Positions 23,312 through 31,957 of a DNA stretch of 32,229 nt are shown here, one piece after another. The stretch's first letter is position 1; every line of letters starts with the position of its first letter. A program made the position numbers and the translations under genes. The stretch covers positions 1 through 32,229 of the forward strand of contig SKJX01000245.1 of NCBI GenBank assembly GCA_007121785.1, read 5' to 3'. This DNA comes from Nitriliruptoraceae bacterium. GTDB lineage: Bacteria > Actinomycetota > Nitriliruptoria > Nitriliruptorales > Nitriliruptoraceae. The notes under the pieces were generated by a model that made no database searches, was not told the DNA's origin, and saw only the letters and a program-made list of their open reading frames with translations.

Positions 23312-24151
23312 ATGATCTCGCCGGCCCTGGTCTTCCCTGACGCCGCGTCCCTCGCGGAGACGCTGGCTGGGGAGATCCTCGAAGGGTTGGAGCGATCTCG
23401 GCAGGCTGGTCGACGCTACGTGCTCGGCTGTCCCGGAGGTCGGAGCCTGCGGCCGACCTACCGGGCGCTGGCCCGGCAGGCGCGGGAGCGGGACGTCGAT
23501 CTCCGCCCGCTGATCATCGCCATGATGGACGAGTACGTCCTGCACGAGGTCGGCGGCTACGTGTCGGCACCGGTCGAGGCCCACTTCAGCTGCCGCGGCT
23601 TCGCGCAGCGCGAGATCGTCGAGCCGCTCGACGCTGCCGTCGCCCCACCGCATCGCCTCGAGCCCGGATCGGTCTGGGTGCCTTCGCCCACCGACCCGGC
23701 GGCCTACGACATGCGGATCGCCGACATCGGCGGGATCGACCTGTTCCTTCTGGCGAGCGGCTCCACCGATGGGCACGTCGCGTTCAACGCTCCCGGTGCG
23801 CCGCTGGACGGCGGCACCGCGGTGGTGGAGCTCCCTGAGTCCACCCGAGCCGACAACCTGCGGACCTTCCCGACGTTCGCCTCGCTCGACGAGGTCCCAC
23901 GCCACGGCGTGACCGTCGGCCTAGGCACCATCGCCCGTCACTCGCGCCGGGCGGTGCTCGTGCTCCACGGTCCGGAGAAGCGGATGGCCGCATCGCGTCT
24001 GCTGGCGACCGACGGTGTCGACCAGGCCTGGCCCGCCTCGATCATCCACGGCTGCCGCGACGGGCGGATCTACCTCGATGAGGCGGCCGCCCAGGGCTCC
24101 GTTCGACCGGCGGGCCCCGAACTCCAGTTCCGACAAGAGGAGAGAACATGA
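23312..24151 (+). CDS. NagB-like sugar-phosphate isomerase/deaminase with altered active site
   Basis: The product is 279 aa, with ATG 23312 behind GGAGGTG. It belongs to the glucosamine-6-phosphate deaminase/6-phosphogluconolactonase family: phosphate loop GCPGGRSLRPTY (39-50), catalytic Asp73 in AMMDEYVL (NagB Asp72), LFLLASGSTDGHVAFNAPG (about 144-162) and HGVTVGLGTI (about 209-218). Asp153 and His155 match NagB Asp141 and His143. The residue at the place of NagB Glu148, which supports ring opening, is Ala160 (FNAPG instead of FNEP). It heads an operon with an ABC sugar importer and a bicupin. It probably acts on an amino-sugar phosphate or related sugar phosphate. Because of the changed residue I give no gene symbol. 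Confidence 0.85.
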   Translation: MISPALVFPDAASLAETLAGEILEGLERSRQAGRRYVLGCPGGRSLRPTYRALARQARERDVDLRPLIIAMMDEYVLHEVGGYVSAPVEAHFSCRGFAQREIVEPLDAAVAPPHRLEPGSVWVPSPTDPAAYDMRIADIGGIDLFLLASGSTDGHVAFNAPGAPLDGGTAVVELPESTRADNLRTFPTFASLDEVPRHGVTVGLGTIARHSRRAVLVLHGPEKRMAASRLLATDGVDQAWPASIIHGCRDGRIYLDEAAAQGSVRPAGPELQFRQEERT

Positions 24152-25527
24152 CGCGGATGCAGCGTCACCGATCAACCCGTGAGCCTTGGCGCCGTCGCCT
24201 CCTGGCCGTCTCGCTGGTCATCCCACTTGGGTTGGCGAGCTGCGCCCCAGGCGCCGACCAGGACGAGGCCGCCGATGCCCCAGAAGAGGTGGCAGAGCCG
24301 GCGGAAGACGAGGAGGTCGTCCTGCAGGTGCTCGATGCCCGTGCGGGCGAACCGCAGCTCCAGGCCACCTACGATCGACTCGATGAGGAGTTCGAGTCAC
24401 GCAACCCCGGCGTGACCGTCGAGCGCGAGTCGGTCAACCTCGAGGAACTGCTCGACACCATCAGCCTGCGCCTCTCCGAGGATGACGTGCCGGACGTCTC
24501 GGCGGTCAACCAGGGCCATGCGACGATGGGCAGCCTCATCGACGCTGGCCTGATCCGCACGCTCGACGAGTACGCCGAGCAGGATGGCTGGAGCGACGCT
24601 CAGTCCGAAGCGCTGCTGGCCATGAACGGCCGGTACGCGGCCGAGGACAGCACCATGGCCGAAGGCGACCTCTACGCGATCTCCGACACGGGTGCGCCGG
24701 TGGGGATCTTCTACAACGTCGATCACCTCGACGACCTCGGGCTGGAGGTTCCTGGGACCTGGGACGGGTTCGAGGCCGCCCTCGATGCTGCCCAGGAGGG
24801 GGACCTGACCCCGCTGATGTTCGGCAACGTCGACGCCTGGCCGGGCATCCACCTCTACCAGCTGTTCTGGAACGACCTGCTCCGCGACGGCGCGGCCGAC
24901 TTCGTCTACGGCGTCGCGCCGATGGACGAGGCGACCGGTGTCGAAGCGTCGGAGCAAGCACAGTCCTGGGTCGAGAACGACTGGCTGGCTGAGGGGTGGG
25001 AAGGCATCGACTACGACAGCAGCTGGCAACGGTTCGGTGACGGTGAGGGCGTGTTCCTGGCCACCGGGTCGTGGATCGCGGCGGACCTGGCCGAGGCCGA
25101 GGCCGACATCGGCTTCATGTTGATGCCGCCGTCCACCGGGGACGAGTACGTCGCCACTGCCGCGGGCGACTTCCCGATGGCGATCCCCACCAACGCCGCC
25201 AACCCGGACCTGGCAGCGGAGTTCATCGCATTCCGGGTCAGCGAGGACGCGGCCCGCATCTACATCGAGGACGGGCACATCCCAGCTGCACTTCCCGACG
25301 GCTGGGAGGACCTGGCCGAGGAAGGGACCATCCAGTATGACCTGCTCGCGGCGTGGGAGCGGCTCGAGGCTGACGAAGGGATGATCCCCTACGTCGACTG
25401 GGCGACGCCGGACTTCTACGAGGTGTCCACCGCGGAGATCCAGAACCTGCTGGGGTTCAACACCACCCCGGACGAGTTCGTCGACGCGTGGAACGCGGAG
25501 TGGGAATCCTTCCACGGCGAGAGCTGA
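24148..25527 (+). CDS. ABC transporter sugar-binding lipoprotein
   Basis: The product is 459 aa. The signal peptide ends in lipobox GLASC with lipidated Cys32, followed by an acidic linker. The body is a type-1 extracellular solute-binding protein of the sugar group (CUT1): EEFESRNPGVTVERESVN (about 85-102), DVPDVSAVNQGHA (about 112-124), GAPVGIFYNVDHLDDLGLEV (hinge, about 183-202) and FPMAIPTNAANPDLAAEFI (about 341-359). The gene overlaps the nagB-like stop as ATGA and has GAGGAGAG as SD, so it is expressed with it. It captures the sugar outside the membrane and feeds the two permeases that follow. Confidence 0.95.
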   Translation: MTRMQRHRSTREPWRRRLLAVSLVIPLGLASCAPGADQDEAADAPEEVAEPAEDEEVVLQVLDARAGEPQLQATYDRLDEEFESRNPGVTVERESVNLEELLDTISLRLSEDDVPDVSAVNQGHATMGSLIDAGLIRTLDEYAEQDGWSDAQSEALLAMNGRYAAEDSTMAEGDLYAISDTGAPVGIFYNVDHLDDLGLEVPGTWDGFEAALDAAQEGDLTPLMFGNVDAWPGIHLYQLFWNDLLRDGAADFVYGVAPMDEATGVEASEQAQSWVENDWLAEGWEGIDYDSSWQRFGDGEGVFLATGSWIAADLAEAEADIGFMLMPPSTGDEYVATAAGDFPMAIPTNAANPDLAAEFIAFRVSEDAARIYIEDGHIPAALPDGWEDLAEEGTIQYDLLAAWERLEADEGMIPYVDWATPDFYEVSTAEIQNLLGFNTTPDEFVDAWNAEWESFHGES

Positions 25528-25533
25528 TCGAGC

Positions 25534-26523
25534 GTGCCGAATGCGCGCACGGATGTGACCGGCGACGCCGGTTCCGGAGGAGCTCCGGAGCCGGCCGCCG
25601 TGATCGCCCGTGCGCGCGAACGCCCGACGAAACGCGCGCGGCTCAGCCGCGGAGCGCCCGGCGAGCCGTACCTGTCGGCCTACCTCTACATCGCCCCCGC
25701 CCTCGTGGCCTACGCCGCGTTCGCGCTCCTGCCGTTCCTCTGGGCCGTCTGGATCTCCTTCTTCCAATGGGACGGTGTCTCGGTCGGCACCTGGGTCGGC
25801 GTGGACAACTACGTGTCGATCGCGACCGACGTGCGCCTGCGTGGTTCGTTCCGCAACGCGCTGGTCCTGATCGTCTTCTACTCGATCGTCCCCGTGACCC
25901 TCGCGCTGGTACTCGCTGGTGTCATGTCCAGGGCCTCGCTACGCGGGCTGACGGTGTTCCGGGGCATGCTCTTCGTGCCTCAGATCATGGCGATGGTGGT
26001 CATCGGCACGATCTGGCGCTGGATCTACAGCTCCAACGGGCCCTTGAACCGCTTCCTCGAGCTGATCGGTCTCGAGCAGGCAACGCGTCCTTGGCTGGGT
26101 GACTTCACCTTCGCGTTGCCGGCGCTGGGCTTGGTCGGCACCTGGTTCATGCTGGGTCTGGCCCTCGTGCTGTTGATCGCCGCCGTCCAGCGGGTGCCGA
26201 TGGATCTCTACGAGGCCGCGAGCGTCGACGGTGCCGGCGCCATCCGGCAGTTCTTCGCCGTCACGTTGCCGAGCGTTCGCAACGAGATCGCGGTCGCGCT
26301 GGTGCTGACGATGCTCGGGGCGCTGCGCAACTTCGACCTGGTGTATGTGACCACCAGTGGAGGTCCCGGCTACAGCACGGCCGTCCCTGCTTTCGAGGTC
26401 TACAACCAGGCCTTCCGGCTCGGCCGGGTCGGGGCTGCTTCGGCGGTTGGTGTCGTGCTGGCGCTACTGATCTTCTCCATCAGTTTCGCCGTCACCCGCA
26501 TCGCGGAGAGGGATGACGAATGA
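25534..26523 (+). CDS. ABC sugar permease (MalF/UgpA type)
   Basis: The product is 329 aa starting at GTG 25534, 6 nt after the binding-protein stop. A hydrophilic N-terminal tail (1-46) precedes about six transmembrane helices. The EAA loop that contacts the ATPase is MDLYEAASVDGAGAIRQFF (223-241). It is the first membrane subunit of the CUT1-type importer encoded here. No ATP-binding subunit is in the operon, so a shared MsmK-like ATPase encoded elsewhere is expected. Confidence 0.95.
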   Translation: MPNARTDVTGDAGSGGAPEPAAVIARARERPTKRARLSRGAPGEPYLSAYLYIAPALVAYAAFALLPFLWAVWISFFQWDGVSVGTWVGVDNYVSIATDVRLRGSFRNALVLIVFYSIVPVTLALVLAGVMSRASLRGLTVFRGMLFVPQIMAMVVIGTIWRWIYSSNGPLNRFLELIGLEQATRPWLGDFTFALPALGLVGTWFMLGLALVLLIAAVQRVPMDLYEAASVDGAGAIRQFFAVTLPSVRNEIAVALVLTMLGALRNFDLVYVTTSGGPGYSTAVPAFEVYNQAFRLGRVGAASAVGVVLALLIFSISFAVTRIAERDDE

Positions 26524-27332
26524 TCTCTCGACGCGAACGGACCCTGAACTACGCCATCCTGACGTTCTTCGCGGTGCTCTCGGTCATGCCGCTGCTCGGG
26601 GTGGTGCTGGCTGCGGTGACACCTCCCGGTCAGGCGGTGCAGGGCTTCGCGATCCCAGCCGACGGCGTCGACCTCGGGAACTTCGTGCGGGTCTGGCGTG
26701 ATGCCGATTTCGGTCGAGCGCTGTGGACCAGCTTCCAGATGACCGCGATCACCGTGGTGCTCTCGACGATCGCGTCGATCCTGGCGGGCTACGCCTTCGG
26801 CACCATGCGGTTCCCGGGCTCCACGACGATCTTCTACGTCTTCCTCATCGGCCTGCTGATGCCGTTCGAGGCGACGGTCATCCCCGTCTACTACATGATG
26901 CGGTGGCTCGGTCTGACGGGGACGGTGTGGTCGGTCGCCCTGCCATCGACGAGCCTGTCGATCGCCTTCGGGACCTTCTGGATGCGGGCGTTCTTCCGGT
27001 CGGCCCCGCGTCCGCTGATGGAGGCGGCGCGCGTCGACGGTGCGTCGAGCCTGATGGTCCTCCGCAAGATCCTGCTGCCGCTGGCCCGCCCGGCCGTGCT
27101 GACCATGATCCTGCTGATCTTCATGTGGACCTGGAACGACTTCCTGTACTCGCTGGTCATGCGGCTACAGACGGCGCCGCTGACCCTGGCCCAGTTCCAG
27201 GGGTACCGCCGCGCCGACGTGAGCGGCATCGCGGCCGCCGCGATCCTGGTCGCTTTGCCCGTCTTCGCCATCTACGTCGTGCTGCAACGTCACTTCATCC
27301 GCGGGATGCTCGCCGGCTCCATGAAGGGTTGA
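26520..27332 (+). CDS. ABC sugar permease (MalG/UgpE type)
   Basis: The product is 270 aa. It overlaps the previous permease gene by ATGA. About six transmembrane helices are visible, with conserved LTGTVWSVALPS (132-143) and the EAA loop PLMEAARVDGASSLMVLRKI (165-184), plus WTWNDFLYSL near 204. It pairs with the MalF-type subunit to form the channel. The length is typical and complete. The next gene, the bicupin, follows after 33 nt. Confidence 0.95.
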   Translation: MISRRERTLNYAILTFFAVLSVMPLLGVVLAAVTPPGQAVQGFAIPADGVDLGNFVRVWRDADFGRALWTSFQMTAITVVLSTIASILAGYAFGTMRFPGSTTIFYVFLIGLLMPFEATVIPVYYMMRWLGLTGTVWSVALPSTSLSIAFGTFWMRAFFRSAPRPLMEAARVDGASSLMVLRKILLPLARPAVLTMILLIFMWTWNDFLYSLVMRLQTAPLTLAQFQGYRRADVSGIAAAAILVALPVFAIYVVLQRHFIRGMLAGSMKG

Positions 27333-27365
27333 CGCCATCCCTCCGCGCAACGCTAGGAGTACCTC

Positions 27366-28217
27366 ATGAACCGACGTCCATCGCCTCGCCCCACGTTCGA
27401 CACGCCGACGGCCATCCCGCGCGCGGCGGCGACGCTCCACCTGTGGGGCGACGACGAATCGGGCTACGTGTCCGACCGGATCTACGTCTCGTCGGACCAC
27501 ATCCATCAACTCGAGATCACCCTGCCGCCGGGTGGGGCAGGCTTCCAGCACTCCGAGGGGAACCGCACGATCTTCGCCGCTGACGAGGTGTTCTACGTCC
27601 TCCAGGGTGAGATGGTGATCGCCAACCCGCAGACCGGGGATGTGGAGTATCTCGTCGCCGGCGAGGCAGCGTTCTTCCGCCGTGATACCTGGCACCACGC
27701 CTACAGCTACGGGACCGAACCGCTGATCGTCCTCGAGTACTTCTCGCCGCCACCGGCGCAGGGGACGTCGAGCAGCTATGCCAAGGAGCAGCCGTACCTG
27801 GAGGAGTGGTCGTACACCGCTGACGCGCACCTCGGCCACTGGCCGATGGAACGCGACCGGATCCGTGAGCAGTCGAGCTTCACCGTCATCCGCGACACCG
27901 ACCTGCTGTGGAGGCTGGAGAACCCCGCCGGTCAGTTCCTCGTTGGCCTGCTGGCCAGCACCGAGCACCTGACGGTCGGCAAAGGGATCGTCCTACCCGG
28001 TCACATGGGACGCCACGAGTCCCACAGCGGCGACGAGGGCCTCTACGTGCTCGAGGGGACGCTCAACCTGTTCCTGCCCGAAGCCGAGGGACAGAGCTGG
28101 TACGAGCTGCACGCTGGCGACGGCTTCTACCTGCCCGAGGGCGTCCCGCACGAGTACCACAACCGCGATGGCGAGCGCGCCGTCTTCCTGTTCGGTGTCG
28201 GACCGGGCTACCGCTGA
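27366..28217 (+). CDS. Two-domain cupin (bicupin) protein of the sugar operon
   Basis: The product is 283 aa; ATG 27366 follows TAGGAG. Two cupin barrels are visible. The first (about 45-125) has His62 in FQHSEGN, Glu74 in DEVFYVLQGEM and His110/His111 in RDTWHHAYS. The second (about 200-278) fits the metal-binding cupin pattern better: His217, His220 and Glu224 in GRHESHSGDEGLYVLEG, then GDGFYLPEGVPHEYHN with His262. It should bind one or two metal ions and act as a sugar isomerase, lactonase or oxygenase; the reaction is not readable from sequence. As the last gene of the operon, just before a strong terminator, it most likely handles the imported sugar. Confidence 0.82.
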   Translation: MNRRPSPRPTFDTPTAIPRAAATLHLWGDDESGYVSDRIYVSSDHIHQLEITLPPGGAGFQHSEGNRTIFAADEVFYVLQGEMVIANPQTGDVEYLVAGEAAFFRRDTWHHAYSYGTEPLIVLEYFSPPPAQGTSSSYAKEQPYLEEWSYTADAHLGHWPMERDRIREQSSFTVIRDTDLLWRLENPAGQFLVGLLASTEHLTVGKGIVLPGHMGRHESHSGDEGLYVLEGTLNLFLPEAEGQSWYELHAGDGFYLPEGVPHEYHNRDGERAVFLFGVGPGYR

Positions 28218-28233
28218 GCGGTCGCCCACGACG

Positions 28234-28270
28234 CCTCGCAGGGATGGTGCAGCGTCCCGTCCCTGCGAGG
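28234..28270. terminator. Strong bidirectional terminator hairpin
   Basis: A perfect 11-bp inverted repeat (CCTCGCAGGGA, 15-nt loop, TCCCTGCGAGG) lies 17 nt after the bicupin stop and about 57 nt after the stop of the convergent DUF4129 gene. It is the strongest simple stem in the window and marks the boundary between the two operons. Confidence 0.7.
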
Positions 28271-28326
28271 TCAGCGGCCGGCTTCAGACGCTGTACCGGG
28301 CCACGGCGGCGGCGTGGTCGTCGACC

Positions 28327-29721
28327 TCAGCGAAGGGTCCGCTCGATCTCCCGGCGCAGCGCCCGCGCCCGCTCGACCTGCGTATCGGTCGGAGCGGCGC
28401 GGGCGAACCGGGCGTCGGCCGCAAGGTCCGCCAGCTCGGCGTGTTCGGCGCTGACGTGGACGCGGACGGCGTGCTCGTGCGGGGTCTCGTGTCCCGGACG
28501 GCCCGATCCTTCTTTGGCGAGCAGCCGCTCGACCTGGGTGTACTCGTGCAGGACGGACGACCGCGGGTCCCTGGGGCGCGGTCGGAACCGGTCGAGCACC
28601 CCGAGGAGCCGACCGCTGCCCGTCCGGCGCTGCCCGTCCGGGTCGGCGTCAGCGAGGTCCGCGGGGGCCCCGTTGACGGTGTCCGGGGCCTGCCAGGCCG
28701 AACCGCGCAGCGCCCGCCACAGCCGCTGCAGGGCGGACCGCCACCGGTGCGGCCGGATGAGCGCGAGCAGCAGGGCGAGGCCGATCACCGCCACCAGTGG
28801 CCCCGTAGGTGTCGGCAGGCTCCAGGTCCGTTCACCTCGTTCAGGGACGGGATCGTCGTCGTGTGCCTCCTCACCCCGTCCCGGGCCGTCCACCGTGTCG
28901 ACGCCGCCACCGGGGACGAAGTCGGGCAGCTCCGCATCGAGCACGGCGGGCGTCCACAGCGTCAGGTCCCAGCCGACCGGTACGAGCGGGACGACGGCCG
29001 CCGTGAGCGCCACGGTGACCGCGACGGCCAGCCCGATCGCGGCGACGCGGATCCGGCGCGGCGCGGCAACCACCGCAGGGCGCACCGACCCGATCGGGGG
29101 CGTGCGGATGCGCAGGTCGGCCAGGGCGAGCAGGCTGACTAGCGCGCTCCCCACCAGAACCACGCTGGCGGTCGCGGTGTGGACCTCCGGCGTCAGGCCG
29201 TAGAGCAGCACGAACACCGCGGCGACCCGCCACCAGATGGCCAACTGCTGCCGCTCGTGCTGGTGGGCCAACCGGACCGTCGGTGGAGCCGGTGCGTGCT
29301 CGGTCAGTCGGGCGGCCAGGGTGGTGCTGGACACGTACGCCACGAGCAGCAGCACGAACGTGGCCAACGTCGTGCCGGACAGCAGCGGCGCGTCCCGCGT
29401 CAGCACCTCGTCGACCGCGACGCGTGGGTTGGGGACCGTCAGCCGCACGCCGATCGCGAGCAGCACCAGGAGCGTCAACCGCAGCGTCATCTGCCGCAGA
29501 CGCGGGCGCGGGAACGCCACGGTCGCCAGCCCGGCAGCCGCCACGGTGAGCAGGGTGAGGGCCAGGACCGCGACGCGTGGGAAGGCGTCGATGCGCGCGT
29601 CCGCCGCGGTGGTGACCGCCCAGGCCAGGGGCAGGTTCGCGCACAGGGCCAGCACCAGGGCGTGGCGCAGCCCGGCGGTCGAGGCCGCCGCCGTGGTCGT
29701 CGCGTCGGGCGTGTCGCTCAT
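28327..29721 (-). CDS. DUF4129-domain membrane protein
   Basis: The product is 464 aa. Six or seven hydrophobic segments fill about 18-260, then a Pro/Asp/Glu-rich loop, one more helix (about 312-330), and a cytoplasmic C-terminal DUF4129 domain with DPRSSVLHEYTQVERLLAK (about 387-405) and HETPHEHAVRV. It is the third gene of the MoxR-DUF58-DUF4129 set, overlapping DUF58 by ATGA. In related loci this protein, or a transglutaminase of the TgpA type, acts with MoxR in envelope maintenance. No transglutaminase Cys-His-Asp core is visible here, so this is the short form. The exact role is unknown. Confidence 0.85.
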   Translation of the reverse strand: MSDTPDATTTAAASTAGLRHALVLALCANLPLAWAVTTAADARIDAFPRVAVLALTLLTVAAAGLATVAFPRPRLRQMTLRLTLLVLLAIGVRLTVPNPRVAVDEVLTRDAPLLSGTTLATFVLLLVAYVSSTTLAARLTEHAPAPPTVRLAHQHERQQLAIWWRVAAVFVLLYGLTPEVHTATASVVLVGSALVSLLALADLRIRTPPIGSVRPAVVAAPRRIRVAAIGLAVAVTVALTAAVVPLVPVGWDLTLWTPAVLDAELPDFVPGGGVDTVDGPGRGEEAHDDDPVPERGERTWSLPTPTGPLVAVIGLALLLALIRPHRWRSALQRLWRALRGSAWQAPDTVNGAPADLADADPDGQRRTGSGRLLGVLDRFRPRPRDPRSSVLHEYTQVERLLAKEGSGRPGHETPHEHAVRVHVSAEHAELADLAADARFARAAPTDTQVERARALRREIERTLR

Positions 29722-30932
29722 AGCCGCAACCGGGTGAGCGCACGGTCGACCGGAACCTCGATGCGGCGGACCCCACGGGTCGCGTTCGCGGTGGTCCGGC
29801 CGTCGAACTCGTGCGGCTCGCCGACGTGGATCACCGCCGGGGTGATACCGCTGGTGCGCAGCGATCCCATGGCGTCGGTGAGCGCGTCGGTGACCTCGCC
29901 GGTGATCACGGCCACGGTCGTGCCCGGCTGCTGGCCGCGGACCTCGCGACGGACCAGGTCGGCGAGCGGCATCGCCGCATGATGTCGCGAGGTCGCCAGG
30001 TGGACCAGCATGGCGTCGAGGTGGGGTCGGCTGTGCCCGACCCGGAAGCGGGCCGGGTCCGGTGCGGCCGGGACCGGTGCCGAGCCACGGACGACCGCGT
30101 CCGGGGACGGCAGCGAGGTGACCAGCCCGGCCGGTTGCCGCTGGTTGAGGATCGCGTCGACCAGCAGCGACGCCGCGACCGTCACCTCAGCCTCCACCGG
30201 GCGCGCCTTGCCGTGCGGCCACGCGGCCATGGACAGATCGAGGACCACGACCAGGTCGCGCGCCCACGCTCGCTCGGTCTCGCGACGGACCAGCGTGCCG
30301 CTGGCGGCGGTCGCCGGCCAGTGGATCGACCGCAACGGGTCGCCCGGCTCGTACGGCCGGACCCCGACGATCGCGCTCGGGTCCGACAGCAACGACCGCT
30401 GGTCGGGGATCTCGACCGCCGGGGAGGCCGCCGGCAGCTCGATCCGTTCGATCGGCACGATCGCCGGCAGGACGATCACCGGCGGCGGTGTCGGGCCGGT
30501 CGTGGTCAGCACGTGCAGACCCCATGGGTCAGCCACGTGGATCTCCGGTGGCTCCAGCGGCCAGCGGCCCCGGCCGTAAGCGCTCAGGTCGACCGTGAGC
30601 CGCTGCGCGGTGCGGCCGGCGAGCGCGACCTCGAACACCGACTCGTGCGGGTGGAACCCGCCCGGGGGTGCGGCGACCCGGACCCGCACCCGGCCGGTGG
30701 GTAGGCGGCTGCGGTTGGTGACGGTCACGGCCAGTTCGGCTGCCTCGCCGTGCACCAGCCGGGTTGGGATGTCCGCCTGCGCGGTGATGGACCGGCGGAT
30801 CGTTGCGGTCCACAGCGCCAGGACCGCGGCGAACACCAGCGACCCGACCGCCAGCGCGACACCGCCGGTCGTCGGGAGGAACGCGGCTAGGACCAGCAGG
30901 CCGAGGGCGGTTGGCCAGATCCAGCGCGACAC
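29718..30932 (-). CDS. DUF58 domain-containing protein
   Basis: The product is 404 aa, starting at GTG 30932, 4 nt after the MoxR stop. Two transmembrane segments at the N-terminus (about 5-20 and 25-42) lead to an extracellular or cytoplasmic beta-rich region. The DUF58 signature follows: VRPYEPGDPLRSIHWPATAA (191-210), then a vWA-like part with DLVVVLDLSM (about 226-235). DUF58 proteins work with MoxR ATPases, probably as substrates or adaptors in metal insertion or complex assembly. The position between moxR and the DUF4129 gene fits that set. Confidence 0.93.
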   Translation of the reverse strand: MSRWIWPTALGLLVLAAFLPTTGGVALAVGSLVFAAVLALWTATIRRSITAQADIPTRLVHGEAAELAVTVTNRSRLPTGRVRVRVAAPPGGFHPHESVFEVALAGRTAQRLTVDLSAYGRGRWPLEPPEIHVADPWGLHVLTTTGPTPPPVIVLPAIVPIERIELPAASPAVEIPDQRSLLSDPSAIVGVRPYEPGDPLRSIHWPATAASGTLVRRETERAWARDLVVVLDLSMAAWPHGKARPVEAEVTVAASLLVDAILNQRQPAGLVTSLPSPDAVVRGSAPVPAAPDPARFRVGHSRPHLDAMLVHLATSRHHAAMPLADLVRREVRGQQPGTTVAVITGEVTDALTDAMGSLRTSGITPAVIHVGEPHEFDGRTTANATRGVRRIEVPVDRALTRLRL

Positions 30933-30936
30933 CAGG

Positions 30937-31926
30937 TCAGCTCCGTAGCTGCATCGGCACCTCGAGCGACGCCAGCGCTTCGCTGACCAGCGCGGCCGGC
31001 TCCTGACCGTGCACCCCGGCGGCCTCCTGCAACACCAGCCGGTGGCTGAGCAGCGGGCCCGCGAGCCGCTTGATGTCGTCCGGCAGCACGTGGTCGCGTC
31101 CCTGGGTGGCCGCCAACGCCCGCGCCGCCTGCTCGAGCATCAGCACCGCCCGCACCGACGGTCCGACCGCGACGTCCTCGTGGCTGCGCAGCACCTCGAC
31201 GAGTTGCAGGGCGTAGTCCTCGAGCCGCTCGTCGACGTGGACGCGGCCGACCTCGTCCCACAACGCCGGCAGCAGCGCTGGCCCGTCGACGACGCAGGCG
31301 ACGTCGCCGTGCGGGTCCGCGCCGCGTTGGCTGCGCAGGATCGACCGGTGGGCGTCACGGTCGGGGTAGCCGAAGGTCAACCGCAGCAGGAACCGGTCGA
31401 GCTGCGCCTCGGGCAGCGGGAACGTGCCTGCCTGCTCGATCGGGTTCTGCGTGGCGATGACGGTGAAGGTGTCGTCGAGTTCGTGCGAGGCACCGTCGAC
31501 GGTGACCTGGCGCTCGGCCATGGCTTCCAGCAGCGCCGACTGGGTGCGTGGGGTGGCACGGTTGACCTCGTCGACCAGCAGCAGCGACCGGAACACCGGG
31601 CCGGGCCGGAACCGGAACGCACCGGTGGTCTGGTCGTAGATGTTGACGCCGGTGACCTCGGTCGGCAGCAGGTCCGGGGTGCACTGGACGCGCCCGAACT
31701 CCAGGCCGGTCGCGCGCGCGACCGCCCGCACCGCGGAGGTCTTGCCGGTGCCGGGCACGTCCTCGACCAGGACGTGCCCTCGCGCCAGCATCCCGACGAG
31801 CAGCAGTTCGAGCGGTTCGTGGATGCCCATCACGGCGTCGCTGACCTCGCGCAGGACCGCGTCGGCGAAGCCAGCGACCGACGTGTCGGCCGGTGAGGGA
31901 TCGGATGCGTGGGTGGGTTGGATCAT
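30937..31926 (-). CDS. MoxR-family AAA+ ATPase
   Basis: The product is 329 aa. Walker A is EDVPGTGKTSA with Lys62; Walker B is LLLVDEVNRA with Asp119/Glu120. ATQNPIEQAGTFPLPEAQLD (sensor 1, about 159-178) and FLLRLTFGYPDRD follow, as in typical MoxR proteins. It probably acts as an ATP-driven chaperone for complexes containing the DUF58 partner. It is the first gene of the three-gene operon; DUF58 begins 4 nt after its stop. A hairpin just upstream separates it from the P-type ATPase gene. Confidence 0.95.
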   Translation of the reverse strand: MIQPTHASDPSPADTSVAGFADAVLREVSDAVMGIHEPLELLLVGMLARGHVLVEDVPGTGKTSAVRAVARATGLEFGRVQCTPDLLPTEVTGVNIYDQTTGAFRFRPGPVFRSLLLVDEVNRATPRTQSALLEAMAERQVTVDGASHELDDTFTVIATQNPIEQAGTFPLPEAQLDRFLLRLTFGYPDRDAHRSILRSQRGADPHGDVACVVDGPALLPALWDEVGRVHVDERLEDYALQLVEVLRSHEDVAVGPSVRAVLMLEQAARALAATQGRDHVLPDDIKRLAGPLLSHRLVLQEAAGVHGQEPAALVSEALASLEVPMQLRS

Positions 31927-31930
31927 GGGG

Positions 31931-31950
31931 GCGACGGTAGTGGCCGTCGC
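31931..31950 (-). terminator. Hairpin between P-type ATPase and moxR genes
   Basis: GCGACGG (31931-31937) pairs perfectly with CCGTCGC (31944-31950) around a 6-nt loop. It lies 8 nt past the stop of the P-type ATPase gene and only 5 nt before the moxR ATG, so it may end the first transcript and shape the start of the second. Confidence 0.5.
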
Positions 31951-31957
31951 TGGTCGT

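Noticed and set aside
22385-23905. 506-codon version of the GntR gene
   Set aside because: The part beyond 23140 is antisense to the NagB-like gene; GTG 23140 with AGGGAGG gives a normal-length regulator.
24397-25767. 456-codon minus-strand frame opposite the binding-protein gene
   Set aside because: The lipoprotein on the plus strand is unambiguous and operonic.
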